Source: Diphasiastrum complanatum
Taxonomy: Eukaryota; Streptophyta; Lycopodiopsida; Lycopodiales; Lycopodiaceae
Direction: 5' to 3'
Assembly: GCA_029204225.1 (NCBI GenBank)
Contig: CM055100.1
Location: forward strand, 27,050,649-27,114,648
DNA: 64,000 nucleotides
Made by a program: the position numbers and the translations under genes. The notes beneath the pieces were generated by a model that worked only from the letters and a program-made list of their open reading frames with translations, ran no database searches and was not told the DNA's origin. Positions 26,623 through 34,799 of the stretch are shown here, piece by piece; position 1 is the first letter of the stretch, and each line of letters begins with the position of its first letter.

Positions 26623-29600
26623 TTTATTGATGTCCCTTAGAGACTAGAATGAGTCATTAATTGCAGATATGATGCTCTCTCATATAAAAAGGTTCATTAT
26701 TTGTCTTCAACTTCCAATGATCTACATACTTGGCAAATCTTCATTCTGTCTTTGAGATTGTTGCTTTGAGAAAGGCTTGAGCTGTATGATCTCCATGCTG
26801 TCAATATGTGAGAAGTTCATCTTCTTTTCTGCACTGCTCCCTAGTTTTGTCAAATATTTTTGTTTGACAAGTTCCATTATGTCCTCCACCTTAATAGGCA
26901 AATCTGCTTCAATGATCTTCCATATGGTGAGCCATTATTTGACTTGATTATATCATCCTATTTCCGAGATGCAGACATGGCTTTCCATTCTAATTTCTCT
27001 GTTTGAGGTTTGGGTTTGGTGAGACAGGTTATTGTGGCAATGAATGCTTCTCCTTCAATCAGAATCATCCTAGTCTTTGCCTTCATCATCGGATATGGAC
27101 TTTGCAGTTTCATCCCCAATTCTTCTCATATACACCTCTTTTGAACCTGTTTGAATATTTTCCCAAAGTTGATTTGGTAAGTCAAGTTCCCATGTTCAAC
27201 AACCATATGCAAGTACTGACAAAATTAGTGCCTTGTAAAGTTTGAATCGCAGCTCCCAACTAAACACAGTAGCACACCTGCATTTATCAAGGAGTGCATA
27301 GCTCACTTTCGGACTTCCATCTGTGTGTTTTCTTGTGTAGTTGTTCCATCTATAGTTATTTTGAACTTCGATGCCCGTACTTGTAAGAATTATAGTATCC
27401 AAGTTTTTCTTTTGCAAAAATCAGACCTGCTTCCTGTTAGATATAATAAATGATAATATTAGTTTCCCATAGGTTACTTTGACCCAAAAGGTTGAGATTT
27501 GTGTAACCATGGGTTAGGTTTATTATTTAGACCATGTTAAGATAGTTTTAGTTAAGTTGGACCCAATTTTGGTCTAGTGGTAACTCGTGGGTCCAAGTAG
27601 TCTAATTATGTTAAGGGACCCTATCTTGACTTTTGGGAGTGCCCTATAATTAGTAGTGGGTTTGGAAGGTTCTAGAACTTAGAGTTTGGAAGAGTCTAGG
27701 ACCTTGGAAGGCCTATTTATATGTACTCATTGTTCATTTGTAATTCATTCCCTTTCAAGCATTGCTACTACTTTCTCTCTCCTTGAGGGCGCCTAACCCT
27801 CCCTCTTCTTCTTCTTCTTCTTCTTCTTCTTCTATATGGAGATTGAATGTTAGACGGATCTTGGCACTTTGATTTCCTACATGGTATCAGAGCCATGGAT
27901 CTTCTATGCTTGATTTAGGGCGCCTTACCAAAAGAGATCGTCTTCACTTAGGGATCACAAAAATTCAGCACCTTTGCTGATTTTTTGGAGTGAAGATCCG
28001 TTCAGTTTTGACTCTTTTCCGTTTTGCAGGAGGGCGCCACACATCAAAATAGATAATAGGATTTTGGGCTCCCAAAAATCAGTTGGTTGGTTGCTGATTT
28101 TTCAGGTTGTAGGAAGGCGCCATTAATTATCTTCTTCGGGGCTGCTTTTAGGTCGCTCACATCCGTGTAGGTTTATCCTACTTCCGTTGGTCCGCTGCTG
28201 CCCTATTTTTCAAATTTGCTCCTTTGCAGGAGGGTGCCCATCTACAAGCAATTTTTATCTTCTGATTTGGTTGAAAAATCAGCACCCACCCTTGCTGATT
28301 TTACAAAGTGAAGATCCACTTCTTTTTGCTTGTTTCCAGGTGTGGAAGAAGGCGCTAATTTTTTGTGATGATCCGATTCCATTCTGTGGCCGAAAATCGG
28401 ACAGCATATTACCATTTGTAGGGTGTTTGCAACAGCCCTATCCGTGTGTGTATTGTTCACACTTTTTGGCAAGAAAGAAGGGTTCCGGAAAAAGCTCTGT
28501 TGGAGGCTAACCTAATTCTTTGCTTGCTGATTTTTTGAGTTTGTAATGCAATTTCAGGCTGAAATTTTCAGCACACAAGGCTTGTAGGAGGGCGACTTCC
28601 TACATCCATCTGATGTGTGGTTTTCGACACATTCTGATGCTGATTTTTTGAATTTGATAGTTGTTGGTTTTTGTGTCTTTTAGGGCACATTTAGGGTTTG
28701 AAAAAGTTCATCTTCTTGGCTGGTTCTTATGGCAAGAGATTTGGGAACAATTCGTACTTGTTCGGGCGAAGATATGTTGGATATTCTTCATGGAGTTGCA
28801 AGCTGAGGTTTGGCATCGACGTGACGATCAAGCTCTTTCATTGATTTATCGGTAACAAGATCTATCTTATATCATTTGAGATTTTGCAAGACCTCTAAAA
28901 GTGCTTGGGAAACACTTTTAAAGATGTACCGAATAAAGGATTCATCATCATGCTTTCTCCTCTCTACTTCATCCTCTTTGAAGGTAGAAGAGCAAAGGCA
29001 TGCAAAGTTTGATCATTGTCTTTCTACAAGTACAAGTTTGCATCGAAATGTTGGTATGGTAGAGCATTCTTCTTCTCTTGAGCCATTTGTTGCAAATGAT
29101 GGATGCATTAGTGAAAAACTTTATGAGCAAGCTTCTCAAGTTAATGTTTCAAGCATTCTTTGAAGCCATTTTATACTAATGGAGGAGGGGAAAAAATCAT
29201 GTCAATTAGTACATTGGTTCAAAGTGGCGTGTTGCTGGATTTTTTGGGTGTTCAAAGCGACAAGTTGCTGGTTTTTTTCTTGAAGATGGTGGACAACAGA
29301 TTCAGCCATGGTTTATTGTTCATTTTCAGCCTATGTTACATCGTGAGCATCCTATTATGCATCGGGAACGGCCTATAGAAGGTTTTTGGACAGCAAGTTC
29401 TACATTTGGAACACTTTGGACAACAAAGTGTTGGTGATTTTGTGGCTGTTGGACAGCCTACTACAGGCTCTTGTTGGCTGTTCGAGTCTTTGCGGGATAA
29501 CAAAGCATCTTTTTAAACAATCAGTACTTCTTATGATGACGGTGTTGCCTTACCTAGTGTTGGTGAGCAGATCATTGATAGTAAGATCCGGGAGGATGTG

Positions 29601-32600
29601 ATGGTAAAAGAGTATCATACTCTTCTTTATGTTTCTTGTGGTCAGAAGACTTATGGAATCATGTGGGAACCATTAATGGATTGTAAATCCATATTTCGGC
29701 TTGTGGCTGGTTTTTGGGTTACCTACTTTGGATGGAGCATGCTTGTCTTCACTCTTCGACTTGATGCTACCGCACTTCGTATTCTGCATCTCTTCTTCAT
29801 CGGGCATGATTGGGGCTGAGATTTCGACTACTTCAAGCTGAAGGTTTTTTTGGCGGCATTAAGCCTGGACAACAAGCTACATCTTTTCTTTTTCCGCTAC
29901 ATGGAGTTTTGGGCAGCATGCAACACTTTGCATTTTTGTTGCAATTTTTCGTACTTCATGTCATGTTATGTTTTTACATGTCATTTAAGGAGGGTGTTAG
30001 AAATAATAAATGATAATGTTAGTTTTCCATAGGTTACTTTGACCCAAAAGGTTGAGACTTGTGTAACCATGGGGTAGGTTTATTATTTAGACCATTTCAA
30101 GATAGTTTTAGTTAAGTTGGACCCAATATTGGTCTAGTGGTACTCGTGGGTCCAAGTAAAGTCTAATTATGTTAAGGGACCTATTTTGACTTTTGGGAGT
30201 GCCCTATAATTAGTAGTGTGTTTGGAAGGTTCTAAAACTTAGAGTTTGGAAGAGTCTAGGCCCTTGGAAGGCCTATTTATATGTACTCATTGTTCATTTG
30301 TAATTCATTCCCTTTCAAGCATCGCTACTACTTTCTCTCTCCTTGAGGGTGCCTAACCCTCTCCCTCTTCTTCTTCTTCTTCTTCTTTTTCTTATATATG
30401 GAGATTGAATGTTAAAAGGATCTTGGCACTTTAATTTCCTACACTTCCTTCCTAGATCCTAACACCATCACTTGAGTTTTGTCTTGATTGATATACATTT
30501 CAGTCTCATGGCAGAAAGCATTTAGCCTATCTCATTGTCGGTGCAAGCCTCGATGGCTCGCTCTTATCAGAATAACATATACCGTTTATAGGTTCCAACT
30601 CCTTTGTGAGTAAGCCACACAAAGTTGAAGACAATGGGCAACCCTCTCGTACACCTACGTTACTAATAATCCTTTGTTTACATTCTTCATTAAATGGAAA
30701 GCTCAGTTCTGCCTGTTTACATCCTTCATTAACTGGAAAGCTCAGTTCTGCCTGTACCCTGTCACGATTGTTGTGGTGTTTGGTGGTCTTCTAATTGCTC
30801 CCATAATTTCCTCCATGGTATTCAATCAGAGGCCTTTCAGAAATCAACGAAACGGCATTGTATTCTGTTTGTGGCCCCTCTCACACATTCCATAATTGTT
30901 GTTAAAGTGATAAGAAATCAGCGATTCAGTCTGAAACCTTCTTTTGTTTCTGATCTGATATAGTTAAGTTTATCCCATGAACTAATCTCACTTTCTATGA
31001 TCGATGTGTACAACTCAGCTAGAATGTTCCCCACCATGATTGTATGATAATTTGAAGTAACATTTTTATCTCGGTACAATCCAGCTCACTTGCCAAGCTG
31101 TAGGAAGGCCTTTTTTTATCACCTTGTTCAGCATTGAGGTAATACACTCCCATCGATTCTCCACCCCATTCGAACAATTCAACAGCAATACCTTCATTGT
31201 CTTTAGCTTTGTGATTTTCCATCCTCTTCAGATCTGCTTTTATGTCTCCCATTGTAAAGATTAGATTTTCAATTCCACCTGGCCAAGCAGTCTCTTCTAC
31301 CCCTTTGTGATGGTATAGGCCGTTTACATATTCAAATACCTCAAGCTCCTAATTGAATCTTTAATTTTCTCCGAGTCACTACAAAATTTTTTGAGTCTGG
31401 AACCAGCTTTTCTATGCTAAAACTGATGACTAACAAAGATCTCTATCATCATCAAATGTTGTTGCTTGCATGTTAGAAGTACAGGCATTAAAGTCACCCG
31501 GCAAGATTACTTCTCCTTTGTTCAAGATTTTTGAGAGGTCTTTTTCAAGATTCCAGAAAAATCCTTCGTTTGCAGTCTGTGAAAAGTAGCATACTGTCAT
31601 GAAAATTCTCACTTCTTTCTGTTGGACTTCAATCCACATATATTGTTTGTTTGCAGAAATATTGACAACCTTAACTGCTGTTCTGAAATTTTGTCGAAGA
31701 TTACATGCTACACCACAAAAATTACATCTTCCAATATAGTTTTCTGATTTCTACGTGAGTATGGTTATTACCGTTTGAACTCTTCTCTAGAACCCCTGTT
31801 TTTTAAGTGACTCTTTTAGTGAGTTGATCCTGTAGCCATCTTGTAAGACCTTCACAAAATATACATGTAGGTGTATGTAGCATGTATTATGTAAGCCTTT
31901 TAGTGTAACTTCTTCCTATTGAAATCTACTGATAACAAAAAATTCTGCTACTTATTATGGCTTAAGCAATGAATGAGTACATAAATGTACAATCAGATGC
32001 ATTAGGCTTGCCAGATGGCATATTAGGATGTTGAACTTGCAATCAGTTTTGGAATGTCCTCTGGTCTGTAGATGTAATTTTAATCTAGGAACCCATATAC
32101 AATTGTGTGTGATGTTCCCTTGAATCCTTTCCCCGTTGTGGAATTGCTAAACTTTTTTCCAGTCCACACAGTGCAAATCCGATTTTCGTAAAGTGCTGCT
32201 GTTTCAGTTATAAGGGACATCTGGTAACCTGTGTAAAATCATCAGGTCTTGTACAATGCATTTTTGGAGAACGCCTGCAGTGAGCAAGGTGCTCGCATGA
32301 GTGCGATGGATAGCTCCACTAGGAATGCCACCGAAATGCTTGATAAGCTGACACTAAGCTACAACAGGTATATGGTTGCATTTAATCCGTGATGTAATCT
32401 GTGATGCAGTTTATACGTCGTAGCAAACATCTTAAATGAATATTGATAAGAAAATATCTATGGCTTCTTTCGTTCAAACAGTCTCTGCTGGAAAATCCTG
32501 AACTACATGTTTGCTGCTTTTGTTTGATTGTCAGGTCACGTCAAGCAACTATCACAACTGAGCTGATTGAAATTATCTCTGGTGCTGCTGCTTTGGAGGC

Positions 32601-32610
32601 CAGTAATTGA
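13232..32610 (+). CDS. ATPC: ATP synthase gamma subunit, mitochondrial (9 exons)
   Basis: This is the central-stalk rotor subunit of mitochondrial F1Fo-ATP synthase, coupling proton flow to catalysis in the F1 head. CDS exons are 13232-13359, 17023-17066, 18144-18296, 19141-19254, 19992-20119, 20745-20867, 21088-21204, 32246-32367 and 32535-32610. They sum to 1005 nt (334 aa plus TGA), every intron is GT-AG and all phases agree. The Ser/Arg-rich N-terminus ([17 protein letters not shown]) suits a mitochondrial presequence. Landmarks are the N-terminal helix [30 protein letters not shown], the C-terminal helix [18 protein letters not shown], and the family signature [14 protein letters not shown] at the end. 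The redox-regulated Cys insertion of chloroplast gamma is absent. The in-frame TTG at 13190 is rejected in favour of the ATG at 13232. Length is close to other plant mitochondrial gamma subunits. The gene is intact despite an 11-kb transposon-filled intron 7. Confidence 0.96.
13330..13620. repeat. Diverged tandem duplication of the exon 1/intron 1 boundary
   Basis: 13335-13465 and 13490-13620 align: TCGTC..CC.C..GG.G, GGTA(T/C)CAACTGCCATT, CTCAACA.TCTA, then TTTTCGGTATTC.GCATC.AATGA. The first copy carries the splice donor used to join exon 1 to exon 2 (GCAGG|GTATCA). In the second copy that site reads GGGGTACCA. Confidence 0.75.
13751..14344. repeat. 297-bp near-perfect tandem duplication in intron 1
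   Basis: GTAGAAGATACCTTTGTCCC starts copy one at 13751 and copy two at 14048, an exact 297-bp period. The only difference I found is GGGACTTACTG versus GGGGCTTACTG near the end. The high identity implies a recent duplication (or collapse/duplication in assembly). Confidence 0.95.
14487..14915 (-). pseudogene. Possible copia protease/pre-integrase remnant in intron 1
   Basis: The antisense frame contains [13 protein letters not shown] and, further on, [16 protein letters not shown]. This resembles the copia stretch between protease and integrase (L.DVLYVP...NL...GY...F). There is no protease active site or integrase, and the spacing is expanded. Treat as tentative. Confidence 0.35.
16301..16385. 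repeat. (GA)42 microsatellite in intron 1
   Basis: Perfect GA dinucleotides abutting the start of a LINE fragment. Confidence 0.98.
16420..16800 (+). pseudogene. LINE reverse-transcriptase C-terminal fragment in intron 1
   Basis: The first frame gives [20 protein letters not shown]...[22 protein letters not shown], the thumb/C-terminal region of plant LINE RTs (...LY..L..PILLYG.E.WG). After a one-base shift near 16632 it continues [20 protein letters not shown] and [14 protein letters not shown], the usual LGVK..TP..ILLAE.G..P motif. The fragment is frameshifted and 5'-truncated, like most LINE copies. It lies in sense orientation just before exon 2. Confidence 0.8.
17067..18143. other. ATP synthase gamma intron 2
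   Basis: A 1077-bp intron bounded by GTGAGG...GCTCAG. I see no gene or mobile element inside. Confidence 0.85.
18297..21087. other. ATP synthase gamma introns 3-6
   Basis: Introns 18297-19140 (844 bp), 19255-19991 (737 bp), 20120-20744 (625 bp) and 20868-21087 (220 bp) separate exons 3-7. Frames within them, such as 20361-20723, have no family features. Apart from exons 4-6 this span appears plain intronic. Confidence 0.8.
21785..21826. repeat. (GA)n(GAAA)n microsatellite in intron 7
   Basis: GA dinucleotides pass into five GAAA tetranucleotide units, adjoining the antisense UTR-like sequence. Confidence 0.95.
21785..22265 (-). pseudogene. Antisense orphan terminal exon with 3' UTR inside intron 7
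   Basis: On the minus strand a splice-acceptor-like TCTAG at about 22266 opens a frame beginning [14 protein letters not shown]. It ends [10 protein letters not shown] at 22008. The UTR-like tail contains AATAAA near 21830, shortly before a CTTT/CT-repeat. Pro/Ser-rich segment, then [21 protein letters not shown] do not recognise the protein. No upstream exons are visible; the LTR element starting near 22370 lies where they should be. It could be the last exon of a gene broken by that insertion, or a captured gene fragment. Confidence 0.45.
22370..24640 (+). mobile_element. 5' LTR end, primer-binding site and leader of an LTR retrotransposon
   Basis: A presumed LTR, with left edge uncertain near 22370, ends ..CTTACA at 22715. 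TGGTATTAGAGCAAGGC follows at 22717, matching the initiator-Met tRNA primer site of plant LTR elements. About 1.9 kb of ORF-free leader then precedes Ty3-type integrase sequence. The leader at 23550-24200 is clearly related to 39960-40560 (shared CCCAGAGAGCTCAATTGGAT and GATTAAGTATGGTTTTGGAT). No matching 3' LTR is in the window. Confidence 0.7.
23978..24036. promoter_or_regulatory. Pair of short palindromes conserved in the LTR-element leader
   Basis: ATGATTGACAAATCAT and, 29 bp on, GTGATTGACGAACCAT are near-palindromes. The related leader at 40372-40430 keeps both (ATGATTGACGAATCAT and ATGGTTGACGGATCAT) with similar spacing. The function is unknown; it could be a protein-binding dyad or RNA hairpin pair. 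Confidence 0.45.
24655..25250 (+). pseudogene. Ty3 integrase fragment in intron 7
   Basis: An HHCC zinc finger (HDSPCVGH ... [12 protein letters not shown]) is followed by the catalytic core. First Asp in [12 protein letters not shown], second in [14 protein letters not shown], Glu in [15 protein letters not shown]. This is the D,D,E order of Ty3 integrase. A frameshift near 25070-25080 separates the first Asp from the rest, and the C-terminal domain is missing. It runs in the same sense as the host gene and probably belongs to the element whose leader starts at 22.7 kb, with gag, protease and RT deleted. Confidence 0.85.
25347..25755. repeat. Diverged tandem repeat, about 165-bp period, 2.4 copies
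   Basis: Three starts are visible: AGCTCATTTCACAAATTACC (25349), CTAGTTCACAAATTACGAC (25529) and AGCTCACTTCATAAATTAGG (25690). Each is followed by ..AAAAA(G)TGAGC..(A/G)CATTCA(A)AAC..ACCTACGTGCC-like text. The array sits between two Ty3 integrase fragments. It looks like a decayed satellite-type array or internal repeat of an element. Confidence 0.7.
25754..26200 (+). pseudogene. Second Ty3 integrase fragment in intron 7
   Basis: [20 protein letters not shown] holds the end of the zinc finger (second Cys pair, one Cys lost). [20 protein letters not shown] carries the first catalytic Asp, and [15 protein letters not shown] is the usual strand after it. The centre of the core is deleted. Downstream in other frames are [10 protein letters not shown] and [14 protein letters not shown], the typical C-terminal LWAYRTT..TP..LVYG stretch. 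It is a different lineage from the copy at 24.7 kb. Confidence 0.8.
26564..26615. repeat. (GA)26 microsatellite in intron 7
   Basis: Perfect GA dinucleotides. Confidence 0.97.
26650..27434 (-). pseudogene. 3' part of a LINE, antisense in intron 7
   Basis: The minus-strand frame 27417-27196 reads [20 protein letters not shown]...[36 protein letters not shown]: the RT thumb/C-terminal region. Downstream, in broken frames, are [16 protein letters not shown] and similar. Its 5' continuation is at 30444-31790. The two halves are separated exactly by the LTR retrotransposon at 27435-30443. Confidence 0.8.
27435..27881 (+). repeat. 5' LTR of the non-autonomous retrotransposon
   Basis: Begins TGTTAGATATAATAAATG and ends GATTTCCTACA. 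It includes a (TTC)n tract near 27806 and the word GAGGGCGCC, which recurs in the interior. Confidence 0.93.
28030..28640 (+). repeat. Repeated hairpin module in the element's leader
   Basis: GGAGGGCGCC-like words (27918, 28028, 28112, 28226, 28343, 28586) alternate with CAGCACC..GCTGATTTTT words (27960, 28075, 28274, 28515, 28631) every 100-130 bp. AAATCAGC and GCTGATTT can pair, giving a series of small stem-loops. Confidence 0.55.
28876..29163 (+). pseudogene. Gag-like remnant inside the non-autonomous element
   Basis: [20 protein letters not shown] resembles the copia gag stretch in which AW..L...Y precedes a Ser-rich turn. The rest of the 95-codon frame is Ser-rich and unlike known gag. 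It is probably the only coding remnant in this element. Confidence 0.45.
29995..30443 (+). repeat. 3' LTR of the non-autonomous retrotransposon
   Basis: Begins TGTTAGAAATAATAAATG and ends AATTTCCTACA. Differences from the 5' LTR are scattered substitutions and small indels, indicating modest age. Confidence 0.93.
30444..31790 (-). pseudogene. 5' part of the antisense LINE (endonuclease and RT)
   Basis: On the minus strand, the frame at 31639-31430 carries [19 protein letters not shown], the GDFNA strand of the APE-type endonuclease. It is preceded by a [18 protein letters not shown] stretch. Then 31252-31019 gives [20 protein letters not shown], the RT N-terminal NGKA.G.DGI..E signature. Near 30560-30450 is [19 protein letters not shown] (INxxKTxVM). 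Many stops and shifts show decay. The reading resumes at 27434 beyond the nested LTR element. Confidence 0.82.
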
Positions 32611-32636
32611 TCAGTGTCGCTATCTGTGACCTCATC

Positions 32637-32642
32637 AATAAA
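32637..32642 (+). terminator. Polyadenylation signal of the ATP synthase gamma gene
   Basis: AATAAA lies 27 bp after the TGA stop codon, in a T-rich 3' region. Confidence 0.6.
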
Positions 32643-33536
32643 CTGAGTAGCTTCATGTGTTGTCATTCTACTCAGATATTCTTTTTGTGGCAATCAGCCA
32701 GGCCTTGACATCTTCAGCTTTCTTTCTGAGTGGATTGGTCCACAGATCAAAATATCCTCCTGTTGACATTAGCTTATGAAAACATTTTTGTTCCAAGTTT
32801 TGGGAGCTCTCCAATCTGTGGGATTATGTGAAATCTGTAACTGGACTTCACTTCCTACAGCCTGGGTAAGGTCAGCAACTTCTGTAGGATTTGGCGCTAC
32901 TCTGTGGATAGTATCTATAAGACTTGTTTTTTTTGTCTGTAAAGCTTCAATAATCCATGTATCAAGCTGGTATACTTTCATACTTGGTCTTGCAAATCTG
33001 AAAGGGGTGGATTTTTTGTATGTCAATGCAGGGTAACATTCTGTGTCTATTCTATGGTCTGTCTTTCATAAAAGTACTGTGTCGTTGAATGTCCACCGTG
33101 ATAAAGCTTGTAGGTTAATATGGGAAATTAATGAGCATTTCCTTACATATGAAATTTTACTCTCAGGCTTCAAACAATATTTGTTGCTTCGGTATGAGAT
33201 GTGTTCACTTGAATATGGGAGAATGGTTTTTCAGACGAATTCTGTTTTCTCTTTGCCATCAGACATCATATCTTTGAAATTGCATTTGTAAATTTTCTCA
33301 AAAAATATTGCTCATTGCAATTCAAGAATATTTTATGATAACAGGCAATTTTGTGATTAGCGATGCTATTATAAGATAATAATATTCAATTGCCTTGGTG
33401 ACAAAATAGTTTTAGTTCATTGGACTTATTAAAGTGGATGCCCGATTTGTCATTGATTACCAATTTTAGTATGTTATTGTGATTTTTGAATTTTAAGTAT
33501 TGTAATTTGATTCATGAAGTTGGGCTTTGGCATTCT
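32643..33536. other. 3' flank of the ATP synthase gamma gene
   Basis: No gene recognised; overlapping short frames here lack features. Confidence 0.5.
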
Positions 33537-33558
33537 TGTGTGTGTGTGTGTGTGTATG

Positions 33559-33608
<50 letters not shown>
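33537..33608. repeat. (TG)n and (GA)n microsatellites
   Basis: A short TG tract is separated by TATGAATG from a (GA)23 tract. Confidence 0.95.
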
Positions 33609-33609
<1 letters not shown>

Positions 33610-33649
33610 CCATGTATTCGTCACTAGTATGAGTCCTGAAAAAATCGTA

Positions 33650-33780
33650 CTAGGGCGTAAGCCATACTGATTAGTATTAGGGCAAGAAAGCGTGTTATAA
33701 ATTCAAATTACATTAAAGTACATGAGAAAACACTGTAAACATTCACTAGTAGCAGAGCGGGTATGATTTCTACATAGTAA
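33650..33780. repeat. Direct repeat, left copy, flanking the RT gene
   Basis: Matches 37010-37140 at a constant offset of 3360 bp with substitutions only. Shared words include CAGTATTAGGGCAAG-like, CATGAGAAAACACT and ACATTCACTAGTAGCAGAG. Confidence 0.92.
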
Positions 33781-34799
33781 AGGGTACCAGGGCAGATCTG
33801 TGCCATACTAACCCCTTAGACCTCATGACTGCTCATGAATGTCTATTACCTATGGTAAGTACTTTGGAAAAATCCATGCCATATAATAATCAGAATCAAC
33901 AACCCATCCAAAGACATAATAGTTTACATGCTAACATTCTCCATTTACTAAGGTATATAGAAATAAATCTACAACATTTCTTTTTTACATACGGAGTATG
34001 AGCCATATAGTAAATAAAAAACCGTTTGAAATCCTAGCATCATGTTAACTTTGCTTGAAATCATCAAAGTGACAATGTATTCTGGCTGGGTAAGTGAGAA
34101 TACATGTTAGCATAAACCCTAAAAAACTTTTTCGGACCGTAAATTGTCATTGTATTTGCACAGTTTTCCAATGCTCACTACTCTGGTGTTTAGTGTGGCA
34201 ATGCAGTTAGAGCCAGTTATTGCATTATCCTACGATCTCAATAGTTTTATGCGGACTAGATTCATCGTTGCACAGGAGTGAGTAAAGTTGGAATGATGAA
34301 CATCCTTCAGAATACAATTCTAGATGTTACTGTAAGGTTCAACATACTAGCATTGTAACTAAACACATTTTCAATATCATTTATACAATCTTACCAGTAC
34401 TATTGTTATTGTCTATATTTTGTTCAATAGGTCGCTGGTATGGAACCTCACACTGGCAACTATCAACATCTGAATAAAACCTATTAGAATGTTGATTAGG
34501 TTGCAGTAGGCAGATTAAGACCAAAAAATATTTTCATTCAGTCTGTTACCTCCGAAGGGTGCCCAATATCAAGCAGGACAGGTGGCAGGAAGCACAAAGA
34601 AGTGTGCAAGACCCAAAAAATGAGTTGTTATAGGTCGCAACATGTAGAAAAACGTGCACAGTCAGTGATATTAGGTCGTTGCAAACAGATCTACCCCAAA
34701 AAATGAGCTGTGACAGGTCGCATTTAGTACATAGATGCCAGAAAGTGCTTCTGTTTGGTCTCAGTCAGAAAGAGGAAGAAGAGAGCGAGTAGATACAGG
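33781..34799. other. Non-coding 3' side of the RT unit
   Basis: No coding sequence seen. A short motif AAAAAATGAG(T/C)TGT..AGGTCGCA occurs twice, near 34616 and 34699. Confidence 0.5.

Larger units (their letters stand above)
27435..30443 (+). mobile_element. Complete 3009-bp non-autonomous LTR retrotransposon nested in the LINE
   Basis: Two LTRs (27435-27881, 447 bp; 29995-30443, 449 bp) start TGTTAGA and end TTTCCTACA and are nearly identical. TGGTATCAGAGCCATGGATC, a Met-tRNA primer site, follows the 5' LTR at 27882. A purine tract TTTAAGGAGGG precedes the 3' LTR. The 5-bp duplication CTTCC borders both outer ends (27430-27434 and 30444-30448). The 2.1-kb interior has no protease, RT or integrase, only a short gag-like piece, so it depends on another element for movement. 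Confidence 0.95.
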
